Shown here one piece after another: positions 1 through 7,742 of a stretch of DNA of 26,792 nucleotides. Each line of letters opens with the position of its first letter. The stretch's first letter is position 1. The position numbers were made by a program, and so were the translations under genes. The notes under the pieces are model-generated. The model did not search any database and was not told the DNA's origin. It saw only the letters and a list, made by a program, of their open reading frames with translations. Source of the stretch: JBCDCU01 sp039180865 (lineage in GTDB: Bacteria; Pseudomonadota; Alphaproteobacteria; Rhizobiales; JACESI01); contig JBCDCZ010000026.1 of the NCBI GenBank assembly GCA_039180865.1, positions 1-26,792 of the forward strand, read 5' to 3'.

Positions 1-163
1 CCTTTTCAAGGACGGAGCGCTCATTGGCCGCGTCATGCGTGACCTTGATAAATCCGCCGATCACAAGTGGTGCTGGCGCGATCTTGGAAGTGCTGCGGAA
101 CAGTCAGGCGTCTCGGATAGCTTCGAAGCAGCCTTTGATGCGGTGAAGGAACGTAATTCTTGA
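1..163 (+). CDS. 3' end of an unrecognised gene (partial)
   Basis: An open frame begins before the window and runs through base 2 to a TGA at 161-163, giving the last 53 residues of a protein. The tail contains an LIGRVMRDL segment, then a WCW triplet and a C-terminal helix-like AAFDAVKERN stretch. This layout is reminiscent of small bacterial proteins of unknown function that carry a Gly-Arg turn followed by a Trp-rich strand, but I do not recognise the family. The frame is supported by the absence of stops and by GC-rich, coding-like codons up to the stop, after which the sequence turns AT-rich. The gene converges with the minus-strand glycosyltransferase at 284-2230, with 120 bases between them. 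Confidence 0.5.
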   Translation, partial: LFKDGALIGRVMRDLDKSADHKWCWRDLGSAAEQSGVSDSFEAAFDAVKERNS

Positions 164-207
164 TTGAACTGTTTCAACTTGTGACGGAACTGACAGGTTA
201 TCATAAC

Positions 208-247
208 CAAAAAGATGCTGTGTACGACCCCAGAGTACAGGGCATCT
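208..247 (-). terminator. Intrinsic terminator of the minus-strand glycosyltransferase operon
   Basis: Two 13-base arms at 213-225 and 235-247 are complementary except for one G-G mismatch and one G-U pair, around a 9-base loop. Read on the minus strand, the hairpin follows the glycosyltransferase stop at 284 and leads straight into a run of T residues (complement of the A-run at about 209-213). On the + strand no T-run follows, so it is assigned to the minus strand. It may still serve weakly as a bidirectional barrier for the gene ending at 163. Confidence 0.75.
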
Positions 248-283
248 AGGCTTTGCTTACACTACAAAAAACAAGCACTCTTT

Positions 284-2230
284 TCAGCGAAATCGAAGGG
301 CGATTTTTATGAAGATTAGGCGTGTGAGAATAAACAATGGAAGTTTTGAAAATTTTCCCTTAGCCAGGACTTCAATCATCTTGAATATTCTTCGTGGAAT
401 TATTAGCTCTGGGTCATGGCTATGAATTTCGTGAAATTTAACAATCGCAGAGGCAAGCTTTGATCCAGTCTCATAATCCCATTTGGCGCATAGATAGTCA
501 AAAGATAAAATCATACCAGAACGGTGATACTTTATTTCTTTCCTGATTTTTGGGTCCGCATTATTGATTAATTGCAACATTAATTCTGAGGCTAATTTGT
601 ATTGACTCATTTTATAAAGTGCAGAAACCAAGCGCCAGTAGTTTAATAACCCTACATCGCCAACTTTGATGTTCCCGTCCTTAAAACTATCGATTGTTCT
701 CGTCAGTGACGTTATGGATAAATCGTTGATGTTTTTCCAAACATAATACACTAGCATAATCTTTGTATGTGTGTTTGTCTCAAACATTGGATTAGTTTCA
801 TCGTTGCACGCTAGTATAGCGTCATCCACTAAGGCAAGGGCAATATCCGGCTGATCTGCTTCGCGCAGTGCGTGTGTAGCACGACGTAAGAGTACTGCAT
901 ATCTGAGGCTAGTCTTGCCATACAATCGTGCGACTTCTGCAAGTGTGTCAGTATACTTGTTACTCGGCGAACTGGTATTTTTTTCGTTGTTGCTAATAGA
1001 TGTTTGCGCTTTTTTTAGCTTTGGTTTTTTTTGAAGGGCGTCACCAACTTGATTTTCAATGCAATTTATGAAGTTTTCTATTGAATATTTCGGGTTAAGA
1101 ATTATTTCTTCAAAGGAATTGTTTGTTAACTCACGCCAGTAATTTGCATCCATTGCCTTTTCGAAGCACTCGTCGAAATTGCTGAAATCCTTCTTAAGCT
1201 CTAAATAGTGCCGATCTTTTTGGAAGATACCAGAGTAGGTCCCTGGAAACATGATTTGAACGCAACCATGAGCGGCTGCCTCGAAATGTCGAGGCGATAC
1301 CTGAGCGTAATGCACATTCCCCTCAAACTGTGCTAGCTGGTCTTGTTTTGCGCGGTGGTAATAGTCTTCACATGCTTCAAAGTCCGACCATTCGGGTTGT
1401 TCCGCGAACTCAGAGGCCCAACGAGAAACTATACCTTCAAAGTCAAAAACGTTCGATCCGCTCTCGGTTCCAAGCACTGCTCGCGATCTGTTTAATCGGT
1501 TCGACCAATCTAAACCATAAAGGCGGTCTTCGGGGTCCAGCGAAATGTCGATGCCGTTTCGGTTTTCTAACTTTTGTTTGGCCACGACGCCGATGCGGTA
1601 TTTGTCCCAGATTAGTTGGCCCCCGGCCAAACGGCCCAAATAGGCTCGGTAGAACAAGTCGATGTCCCGTTCTACAAATGGCGTGAATTCTCGTTGTCGT
1701 TGAATCGGTTCAACATAGCCCGTGAGGACACTCACGATTTGGGTTCGGGAATCGATATCGGGATACGCGCGATGAATCTGACCTGTTGGCACACAAGTAA
1801 AAAACAGGTCAAATTCATGCTTGTTTATGAAATCGGTAATGGTCGAAGTTAGGTGGTTTTCATCCTGACGGAATAAGACTTTAACTCCACTATATTCTTT
1901 GAATTTCGTCGGGACGCTATGGTCTAAAGAAAACAGGGCTAGCGGGTCGTAGCCCAAGCGTGGAAATATGACTACTGCATCAAATTCATTGAAATCGAGA
2001 TCGCCGGGCAAGCCATTGAAAAGGTCTATCGGCCATACATTCAAAACGCTGACGTCAAACACACCCATATGCTGCCACCAATACAGGTTTATGTAAACCA
2101 TCTCCACCTCGTTGGGCCGAATTCGCTCAAGCACGAGTATACGAGGCTTGTTGCCGCGCCGGGGGTTAATACCCAGAACAGGCATACGCATTTCATCTTG
2201 CATTGCCGCTGTTTTGCCGGTTACCGACAT
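284..2230 (-). CDS. CgeB/GT1-like glycosyltransferase with helical C-terminal extension
   Basis: The product has 648 residues. The N-terminal part (about 30-395) looks like a GT-B type glycosyltransferase of the CgeB/YkvP kind. A segment with LGTESGSNVFDFEG near 253-266 and the SPRHFEAAAHG motif at 312-322 match the conserved C-terminal nucleotide-sugar end of that family, where a spoiled-name 'SxRxFEAxAxG' signature is usual. A Lys/Ser/Asn-rich linker (about 398-428) leads to a helical, possibly TPR-like domain to the end. It lies 18 bases downstream of the epimerase on the same strand, so the two probably form a surface-glycan operon. The sequence is AT-rich compared with the catabolic genes, which suggests separate ancestry. 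The start is uncertain: Met10, Met14 or Met16 are alternatives because no strong ribosome site precedes Met1. The acceptor and donor sugars are unknown. Confidence 0.7.
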   Translation of the reverse strand: MSVTGKTAAMQDEMRMPVLGINPRRGNKPRILVLERIRPNEVEMVYINLYWWQHMGVFDVSVLNVWPIDLFNGLPGDLDFNEFDAVVIFPRLGYDPLALFSLDHSVPTKFKEYSGVKVLFRQDENHLTSTITDFINKHEFDLFFTCVPTGQIHRAYPDIDSRTQIVSVLTGYVEPIQRQREFTPFVERDIDLFYRAYLGRLAGGQLIWDKYRIGVVAKQKLENRNGIDISLDPEDRLYGLDWSNRLNRSRAVLGTESGSNVFDFEGIVSRWASEFAEQPEWSDFEACEDYYHRAKQDQLAQFEGNVHYAQVSPRHFEAAAHGCVQIMFPGTYSGIFQKDRHYLELKKDFSNFDECFEKAMDANYWRELTNNSFEEIILNPKYSIENFINCIENQVGDALQKKPKLKKAQTSISNNEKNTSSPSNKYTDTLAEVARLYGKTSLRYAVLLRRATHALREADQPDIALALVDDAILACNDETNPMFETNTHTKIMLVYYVWKNINDLSITSLTRTIDSFKDGNIKVGDVGLLNYWRLVSALYKMSQYKLASELMLQLINNADPKIRKEIKYHRSGMILSFDYLCAKWDYETGSKLASAIVKFHEIHSHDPELIIPRRIFKMIEVLAKGKFSKLPLFILTRLIFIKIALRFR

Positions 2231-2248
2231 AGAGTTTAATCGCTCCGT

Positions 2249-3145
2249 TTACGAAAGTCTCGTCCGTATGACGTTACAAACGCGCTCAACTCCCTCCTCA
2301 AGTGAGACGGCCGGTTCGATGCCAAGCAGATCCCTCATTCGGTCCAGGGTTGGATTCTTCGACAACGTCATTTGTGTCGGGATCTTTTCATTCGTTATCA
2401 GATCGTGAGGGGCGCCCAAGTTTGCTCGCATCATCTCTGCCAACTCAGCGATTGGTCGCAGATCCGGGTGCCCGATGTTGATTACCGCATATTCATCAAG
2501 TTCTGCAGATGCTCGAATGGCTCTGATTGCGTCGCTGACGTGGAGCCAGCCCCTTGAACTTCCGTCATGAACTTGGATCGGCATGCCCATAGCGAGGTTG
2601 TAAGCGAAGCGGATCATTGCTGATCGGTGGTCCCCCAAAGCTTCAAATTCGTCGTACATCATAAATGGTCTGACAGTTACGGCTTTCAGGCCATAATGGT
2701 CGACCTCATATTCGACCAATTGTTCGCCCAATAGTTTGCTGAGCCCGTATCGATTGTTGGGGCTAAGGTTTTTCTCGTCTTCCCTCATAACCTCAAGATG
2801 CGGACCATAAATCTCCGAAGTTGAGAAGAAAACTAATTTTGCTCCAACCCGCTTTGTCAATTGTATTACATTATTAACGCCACCGAGGTTTGTCGCAATA
2901 GCAAGTGAAGATGCTTGTTCGCATGTAACACGACTCACCATGGCAGAAAGTAAAAAAACAACATCTGGTTTTGTATCGAATGCAGGAAGTAAATCTAGTG
3001 GATTGTTTATGTCAGACACGTGAAATCCTTCTTTAAAACCAGGTTTTATATCTAGGCTAACGACTTCGTAACCGGAGTTACGCAGGCTTTCTACTAAAGG
3101 TTTGCCGACGTTACCTTCTGATCCGACCACAAGTGCTTTTTTCAT
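2249..3145 (-). CDS. NAD-dependent epimerase/dehydratase (extended SDR)
   Basis: This 298-residue protein has the extended short-chain dehydrogenase layout. The dinucleotide-binding turn GSEGNVG is at 8-14, an acidic residue follows beta-2 (SLDIKP, Asp32, favouring NAD over NADP), STSEIYG is at 108-114 and the catalytic YGLSK has Tyr133 and Lys137. The C-terminal half carries the RGWLHVSD segment typical of nucleotide-sugar epimerases and dehydratases. Such enzymes modify UDP- or dTDP-sugars for lipopolysaccharide or capsule in the cytoplasm. The partner glycosyltransferase follows after 18 bases on the same strand, so both are probably transcribed from the 3146-3401 interval. The exact sugar substrate cannot be read from the sequence. 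Start: ATG with an AGGG about 11 bases upstream. Confidence 0.85.
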   Translation of the reverse strand: MKKALVVGSEGNVGKPLVESLRNSGYEVVSLDIKPGFKEGFHVSDINNPLDLLPAFDTKPDVVFLLSAMVSRVTCEQASSLAIATNLGGVNNVIQLTKRVGAKLVFFSTSEIYGPHLEVMREDEKNLSPNNRYGLSKLLGEQLVEYEVDHYGLKAVTVRPFMMYDEFEALGDHRSAMIRFAYNLAMGMPIQVHDGSSRGWLHVSDAIRAIRASAELDEYAVINIGHPDLRPIAELAEMMRANLGAPHDLITNEKIPTQMTLSKNPTLDRMRDLLGIEPAVSLEEGVERVCNVIRTRLS

Positions 3146-3401
3146 TTTGGATTGCCCTATTCTTTTTAGTTGTCATTTTTGACGGTGTGTGCATATCCCG
3201 CCAACCCAGCCATTGCAATATAGTCGCGTGTATATTCGAAAGAGACGTCGCTCTTTCTCAACAGTGATTGCGTCCGAACAAAAATGTACGCGGTATCATG
3301 ATCATATGTCATCGCATTTGGTCGCCGCCGACCGTTGTGAATCTAATGGATAATAACACTTCTTGTGGCAGGGAGAGATCGACTAGAAAGGAAATGGCGT
3401 C

Positions 3402-3767
3402 ATGAATAACGTTGGAATAGGGATGATCGCAGCGCTGATGGTGCTGACCTCCGCGGCAACTGTTGACGCCGGGTCCAGCAAGAACCCGAACTACGACGGC
3501 CCGACTGTCAACTTCCGGTTCCACAACCTCGATGTCGTCGATATTCGCGAATTGGATTGCGACAGGCTTCTTACCTTCGCCAAATCGAAGGGTGTGTTTC
3601 AGGCCAAGAAGCCTGGCATTATTATCGCTGGTGATTCCCTCGATTGCGACGTCATCCAGACCTTCGACTATGATTTCTTCCGGCCCACTGGCGCCTTTGT
3701 TCGCGTGCGCGATGGTCGCTGCAATGTTTGGAGCTGCGACGGTATCATCAGATCGGGTGGAGACTGA
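3402..3767 (+). CDS. Small secreted protein with four cysteines, function unknown
   Basis: The ORF encodes 121 residues. The N-terminus is a convincing Sec signal peptide: a short polar start, a hydrophobic core at about 5-19, and an Ala-x-Ala-like site with cleavage expected after VDA at residue 23. The mature part is about 98 residues with four cysteines (53, 82, 107, 112), consistent with two disulfides in the periplasm or outside the cell. An AAAGGAAA ribosome site lies about 8 bases before the ATG. It is transcribed away from the epimerase and converges with the enoyl-CoA hydratase, the two stops lying 12 bases apart. I do not recognise the family. The signal peptide and good ribosome site argue that it is real. 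Confidence 0.7.
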   Translation: MNNVGIGMIAALMVLTSAATVDAGSSKNPNYDGPTVNFRFHNLDVVDIRELDCDRLLTFAKSKGVFQAKKPGIIIAGDSLDCDVIQTFDYDFFRPTGAFVRVRDGRCNVWSCDGIIRSGGD

Positions 3768-3779
3768 TCTGAGAGGGAC

Positions 3780-4568
3780 CTAGCGTCCTTTAAACGTTGG
3801 CGTTTCCTTTTTGAGAAAGGAAGAAAGCCCGTTCGGTGCATCTTCGGTGCGCATCATTCCGGCGATGGAGCGCGTTTCCCTGTCGAGCTGCGTTTCCATC
3901 GTGTCGGAATAAGCGGTCGTGAGCATCCGTTTCAGGTTGCCGTAGGCAAGCGTCGGACCCTGAGCGAAGTCTTTCGCGATCTTGTTCGCCTCGCTCATCA
4001 AATCGTCCGGTGACACGACTTTTGTGACGAGCCCCCAGTCCATCGCTTCGCTCGCTGTCAAAAGGCGATTGGTCAGGAGAAGCTCCTTCGCCCGCAAAAG
4101 ACCAACATGCTTGGCGAGGAAATAGGTCGACGAGCCATCCGGCGTCAGGCCGGAGGCCGTATAGGCTGACACGAATTTGGCGCGATCTGACGCAATCACG
4201 ACATCGCCTGCAAGCGCCATGGAAAAACCACCGCCCGCAGCCGTACCGTTAACGGCAATCACCAGCGGTTGATTGGCTTGCGCAAAACGAATGAGCGCGC
4301 CATGAAGGTCGCTCGCCATGCGGGTCAGCAGAGTTTCTTTGCCGTCTCCAGCATCCTCCATCTCCTGAAGATCGCCGCCAGCGCAGAACATCTTCCCCGT
4401 AGCAGTGAGCAGGATCGCCCGGACATTCGGGTCAGTGGTGAGCTGGATCGACGCCTCGTGTAACTCACTCGCCATCTGCCGATTAAGCGCATTCGCGTTA
4501 TCCGGACGGTTGATTGTAATCGTTCCCACTTGATCCGCGATCGTCAAATTGATTGTTTGAAACGACAT
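3780..4568 (-). CDS. Enoyl-CoA hydratase/isomerase family protein, PaaG-like active site
   Basis: Starting at the ATG at 4568, which has an AGGAGGT-like site just upstream, the protein is 262 residues, the usual crotonase length. The oxyanion-hole motif CAGGDL is at 62-67 and the Gly-rich AAGGGFSMA is at 110-118. The glutamate found after the Gly-run in classical hydratases (GGGCE) is replaced by FS. In the second catalytic region the protein has LTPDGSS with Asp144, as in PaaG-type isomerases (single-acid catalysis). This favours an isomerase, for example a 1,2-epoxyacyl-CoA or delta3/delta2 enoyl-CoA isomerase, over a hydratase. It is divergent from the GST gene. A longer reading frame upstream of Met23 is rejected because the ribosome site fits Met23. 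The substrate is unknown; a role in aromatic or fatty acid CoA-ester metabolism is likely. Confidence 0.85.
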   Translation of the reverse strand: MSFQTINLTIADQVGTITINRPDNANALNRQMASELHEASIQLTTDPNVRAILLTATGKMFCAGGDLQEMEDAGDGKETLLTRMASDLHGALIRFAQANQPLVIAVNGTAAGGGFSMALAGDVVIASDRAKFVSAYTASGLTPDGSSTYFLAKHVGLLRAKELLLTNRLLTASEAMDWGLVTKVVSPDDLMSEANKIAKDFAQGPTLAYGNLKRMLTTAYSDTMETQLDRETRSIAGMMRTEDAPNGLSSFLKKETPTFKGR

Positions 4569-4578
4569 GATGGCTGCA

Positions 4579-4626
4579 CCTCCCTGCGCTTTTTGAGCGT
4601 GCGCGAGCTTTGCAGCGACAGGGAGG
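4579..4626. repeat. Mirrored ribosome-site inverted repeat in a divergent gene start region
   Basis: CCTCCCTG at 4579-4586 and CAGGGAGG at 4619-4626 form a perfect 8-base inverted repeat. The left arm is the ribosome site of the minus-strand crotonase and the right arm that of the + strand GST. The spacer is only 32 bases, so one or both promoters must lie in this spacer or inside the opposing gene. If either transcript begins beyond the other arm, the hairpin would hide its own ribosome site. Confidence 0.45.
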
Positions 4627-4636
4627 AATTGCAACG

Positions 4637-5248
4637 ATGATCAAACTGCACCACGCGCCGGAAACGAGATCGGTCAGAATCCGCTGGCTTCTGGAAGAAC
4701 TCGGCCTCGACTACGACCTCGTAACGTACAAGCTGGGCGATCCGGCGATGCGTGCACCGGACTATCTGGCAATCAGCCCGCTTGGGCGGGTTCCAGCGCT
4801 TCAGGATGGTGACATAACGCTCTCTGAGAGCGGCGCTATTGCTCAATACATCCTGAGAACCTATGGCGAAGGCCGCTTGGAACCGGATGGGTCTTCTCCG
4901 GAATACGCACGGTTTTTGCAGTGGATCCACTACGCTGAAGGCATGATCATGCCGCAAATCAATATCATCGTCGTCGAGACTGTGTTCCTGCCGCCTGAAA
5001 GGCGCAACGAAACCAATGTTGCGCGAGCAAGAAAACTGCTCGAGCGCATGATGCCGCCCATAGAGGCAGCCCTTGAAGGACGCGATTTTCTCTGCGGCGA
5101 ATTCAGTGCTGCCGACATGATGACGGGGCACGCAACGATAGTTTCAACGCGTATTGGCGGCGTTGACACGTCCGACAAACCCAACATCAAAGCCTATGTC
5201 GATCGTCTTGAAGCACGTCCGGCGCTGCAAAAGGCCCGGTCGGCGTGA
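4637..5248 (+). CDS. Glutathione S-transferase family protein
   Basis: From ATG 4637 (GGGAGG about 10 bases upstream) the protein has 203 residues, the standard soluble GST length. An N-terminal thioredoxin-fold domain (about 1-80) carries the cis-Pro region GRVPAL and the ESGAIAQYI glutathione-binding motif. A helical C-terminal domain (about 90-203) contains the conserved FSAADMMTG segment. It lacks the Ser-Ser-x-x-x-Arg-Val-Arg motif of zeta-class maleylpyruvate isomerases, so assignment as the missing gentisate-pathway isomerase is not supported, though a glutathione-dependent isomerase role remains possible. Its TGA overlaps the GTG start of the following SDR-like gene, so the two are translationally coupled. 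Confidence 0.85.
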   Translation: MIKLHHAPETRSVRIRWLLEELGLDYDLVTYKLGDPAMRAPDYLAISPLGRVPALQDGDITLSESGAIAQYILRTYGEGRLEPDGSSPEYARFLQWIHYAEGMIMPQINIIVVETVFLPPERRNETNVARARKLLERMMPPIEAALEGRDFLCGEFSAADMMTGHATIVSTRIGGVDTSDKPNIKAYVDRLEARPALQKARSA

Positions 5249-5982
5249 GTGGGAACGGGACCGTTCTCATTGTCGGAGCGGGGGATGATATCGGCGCGGC
5301 AGTCGCACGTCGGTTCGCAAAAGGAGGCTATACGGTGTGTGCGGCCCGGCGCACTGCAGAGAAGCTCGAGGGCCTTATCTCATCCATTAAGAACGACGGC
5401 GGATCTGCCTACGGCTTTCCGCTCGATGCCCGCAAAGAGGATCAGGTCAAGGCGACTTTCCGCACTATAGAAAAGGATATCGGGCCGCTTGATTGCGTGA
5501 TCTTCAATCCGGGCGCGAACGTCAAATATCCGATCCGGCAGACGTCGACGAAAGTCTTTCAGAAGGTCTGGGAACTCTGTTGCTTTGCCGGCTTCCTCTG
5601 TGGCCGAGAGGCTGCGGACTATATGGTGCCACGCGGGCGCGGATCGATATTCTTCACAGGTGCGACGGCAAGCATGCGCGGGGGAAGCGGGTATGCGGCT
5701 TTTTCGTCAGGGAAATTCGGATTGCGCGCGCTTGCGCAAAGCATGGCGCGGGAACTTGGCCCCGAGAACATCCATGTTGCCCATCTCGTCATTGATGCTG
5801 GTGTCGATACGAAGTTCGTCCGCGCTCTTTGGGAAGAACGCGGCATAGACCTTAAAGGCGCACCGGAAGACACGCTGATGGACCCGCAATCGATCGGGGA
5901 GGCCTATTATCACTTGCATCACCAGAGTCGGGATGCATGGACGTTCGAAATGGATTTAAGGCCGTACGGGGAAACCTGGTAG
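5245..5982 (+). CDS. SDR-fold protein with replaced catalytic Ser and Tyr
   Basis: This 245-residue protein begins with GTG overlapping the GST stop. It keeps a Rossmann-like nucleotide site (GAGDDIG at 11-17, an Arg-rich stretch after beta-2 suggesting NADPH) and NPGAN at 88-92 in place of the NNAG motif. The region that should hold the catalytic tetrad reads FTGATAS then YAAFSSGK. The YxxxK tyrosine is Phe153, Lys157 is retained, and the usual Ser position is Gly139 or Thr138. I recall a recognisable SDR subfamily with this substitution pattern (AAF-x-S-x-K followed by LAQSMAREL), so it is probably not a sequencing error. Its activity may be altered or it may bind ligand without classical hydride transfer. 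It is probably co-transcribed with the GST and perhaps with pobA downstream. Confidence 0.8.
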   Translation: MSGNGTVLIVGAGDDIGAAVARRFAKGGYTVCAARRTAEKLEGLISSIKNDGGSAYGFPLDARKEDQVKATFRTIEKDIGPLDCVIFNPGANVKYPIRQTSTKVFQKVWELCCFAGFLCGREAADYMVPRGRGSIFFTGATASMRGGSGYAAFSSGKFGLRALAQSMARELGPENIHVAHLVIDAGVDTKFVRALWEERGIDLKGAPEDTLMDPQSIGEAYYHLHHQSRDAWTFEMDLRPYGETW

Positions 5983-5998
5983 CGGTTTGGGGGCTAGT

Positions 5999-6061
5999 AT
6001 GAAGAGAATGATCGACGAGTGCATTCGTGAGGCTATAAGCGCCGAGCCGGTCGGTAAATGA
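5999..6061 (+). CDS. Possible 20-codon mini-ORF ahead of pobA
   Basis: An ATG at 5999, preceded by a GGGGG run at about 5988-5992, opens a 20-codon frame ending in TGA at 6059-6061, immediately before the GAGGGGGG ribosome site of pobA. It could be a leader peptide coupling translation into pobA, or the truncated N-terminus of a lost gene. The peptide is charged and helical-looking, with no signal or attenuator-like residue run. Evidence is limited to position and ribosome site. Confidence 0.25.
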   Translation: MKRMIDECIREAISAEPVGK

Positions 6062-6078
6062 CGAGGGGGGCTTCTGCA

Positions 6079-7269
6079 ATGACCAAACGCATCAGGACGG
6101 CGATCGGCATCGTCGGGTCCGGTCCCGCTGGGCTCTTGTTGTCACAACTTCTGGCAAGGCAGGGGATCGATACGATTGTGATTGACCGGCAGCCGCGAGA
6201 GTATATCGAAGGCCGTATCCGAGCCGGTGTCCTCGAATGGAGTACGGTCGACGTCTTGAGCGACGCGGGCGTCGGCGACCGGATGATGGCGGAGGGATTG
6301 CCCCATGGCGGCTTCGATCTCGCTTTCCAGGGTGCCCATCATCGTATCGATCTTGAAGGTCTCACCGGCAAGCGTGTGATGGTCTATGGGCAGACTGAAA
6401 TCACGAAAGACCTTTTCGAAAAGCGGGCAACCGACGGACAGGTTTTCCATCTCGGCGTTTCGGATACGAGGCTGGAAGAAATTGCTTCGGATAAGCCGAG
6501 AATTCACTTTCAGAAAGATGGCGAAGCCTATGAAATCGAATGTGATTTTATTGCGGGATGCGATGGCTTTCACGGTGTTTCCCGACAGGCCTTTCCGTCA
6601 CACAAGATGGCCCTTTTCGAGCGGGTCTATCCGTTCGGCTGGCTTGGCCTTCTAACCGCCCGCCGACCCGTGGCCGAAGAGTTGATCTATACGAACCATG
6701 AGCGTGGGTTCTCGCTTTGCTCCATGCGTTCAAAAACGTTGAGCCGATACTATCTGCAGGTTCCGGTCAATGAGACCGTTGATGCCTGGTCGGACGAAAG
6801 GTTTTGGGAAGAGCTAAAAATCCGTCTCGGTGAAGAAACGTCTGGAAATCTTGAAACCGGCCCATCGATTGAAAAGTCGATCGCGCCGCTTCGCTCTTTC
6901 GTGGCCGAACCCATGCAATATGGGCGGCTCTTTCTCGCCGGAGACGCAGCCCACATTGTTCCGCCGACCGGCGCGAAGGGGCTCAATCTCGCGGTTGCGG
7001 ACGTGCGGCTCTTATCCGATGCGTTGATTGCGCGTTACCGCGAAGGGACAGCAACGCTCCTTGAATCATATTCTGAGCGATGTCTTGCAAGAATCTGGAA
7101 GGTGGAACGTTTTTCCTGGTACCTCACGACCATGATGCATCAGTTTCCCGACAACAATGCTTTCGAGCAACGCATGCAGCGCGCTGAGTTCGAATATGTT
7201 GCTCAATCGGAGTGTGCATCAATGGCGATTGCGGAAAACTATGTGGGCCTTCCGCTCGAACGAGGATAG
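6079..7269 (+). CDS. pobA: 4-hydroxybenzoate 3-monooxygenase
   Basis: The enzyme is an FAD- and NAD(P)H-dependent cytosolic hydroxylase converting 4-hydroxybenzoate to protocatechuate. From ATG 6079, with GAGGGGGG 8 bases upstream, it is 396 residues, against about 394 in pseudomonads. The FAD-binding GSGPAG is at 13-18, GRIRAGVLE at 45-53 carries the conserved arginines, and the second FAD motif GDAAHIVPPTGAKGLN spans 288-303. Substrate residues are visible: the LIYTNH tyrosine at 204, the CSMRS Ser/Arg pair at 215/217, and the C-terminal ENYVGLP tyrosine. An alternative start seven codons upstream has a poorer ribosome context. It heads the protocatechuate genes pcaC-pcaH-pcaG-BKACE-pcaB, whose substrate it produces. 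Confidence 0.97.
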   Translation: MTKRIRTAIGIVGSGPAGLLLSQLLARQGIDTIVIDRQPREYIEGRIRAGVLEWSTVDVLSDAGVGDRMMAEGLPHGGFDLAFQGAHHRIDLEGLTGKRVMVYGQTEITKDLFEKRATDGQVFHLGVSDTRLEEIASDKPRIHFQKDGEAYEIECDFIAGCDGFHGVSRQAFPSHKMALFERVYPFGWLGLLTARRPVAEELIYTNHERGFSLCSMRSKTLSRYYLQVPVNETVDAWSDERFWEELKIRLGEETSGNLETGPSIEKSIAPLRSFVAEPMQYGRLFLAGDAAHIVPPTGAKGLNLAVADVRLLSDALIARYREGTATLLESYSERCLARIWKVERFSWYLTTMMHQFPDNNAFEQRMQRAEFEYVAQSECASMAIAENYVGLPLERG

Positions 7270-7325
7270 GATAATCGCGCGGTGATTTCTTGCATGGCCG
7301 CGATTGCAGGATTTGAGGGGGGCTT

Positions 7326-7742
7326 ATGACGGACGATAGTCGCGACCGGTTTGAGGCGGGCATGAGGGTGCGGCGCGCCGTTCTAGGCGATTATCATGTT
7401 AATCGCGCTGAATCTGAGAAGACCGATTTCGACACGCCGTTTCAGACCCTGGTTACGGAAGCAGCCTGGGGGCATCTTTGGGCGGGCGACCACTTCACCA
7501 AGCGAGAACGATCGATCGTGACGATCGCGCTTCTCGCAGCCCTTGGCCGCGATGACGAAGTTGCGATGCATATCCGGGCCGCCCGGAATACAGGGACGAG
7601 CAGGGAGGACATTCGCGAGGCTCTGATGCATGTCGCGATCTACGCCGGCGTTCCGGCCGCAAACCATGCGATAAAGATCGCCAAAGCCGTGTTCGCGGAT
7701 TCTGATGGAAGGAACAGGCAGCATGGAGGGGAAAGTGGTTGA
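7326..7742 (+). CDS. pcaC: 4-carboxymuconolactone decarboxylase
   Basis: This is a 138-residue stand-alone carboxymuconolactone decarboxylase domain. In the protocatechuate branch it removes CO2 from gamma-carboxymuconolactone to give beta-ketoadipate enol-lactone. The conserved core runs from about 44 (VTEAAWGHLWAGD) through KRERSIVTIALLAALG, DDEVAMHIRAARNTG and the AIYAGVPAANHA helix. It is not fused to a PcaD hydrolase domain, unlike the PcaL fusion of some actinobacteria. A GAGGGGGG ribosome site precedes ATG 7326. The 3' end overlaps the start of pcaH by 20 bases, indicating coupled translation. Confidence 0.95.
   Translation: MTDDSRDRFEAGMRVRRAVLGDYHVNRAESEKTDFDTPFQTLVTEAAWGHLWAGDHFTKRERSIVTIALLAALGRDDEVAMHIRAARNTGTSREDIREALMHVAIYAGVPAANHAIKIAKAVFADSDGRNRQHGGESG

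Noticed and set aside
4544..5131. 195-residue minus-strand ORF opposite the GST gene
   Set aside because: It overlaps the GST gene almost fully, resembles no family, and has no ribosome site. It is a shadow of a real gene.
4637..5248. Calling the GST the maleylpyruvate isomerase of the gentisate branch
   Set aside because: The zeta-class Ser-Ser and Arg signature is missing and the gene is 7-8 kb from the gentisate genes, so only a general GST call is supported.
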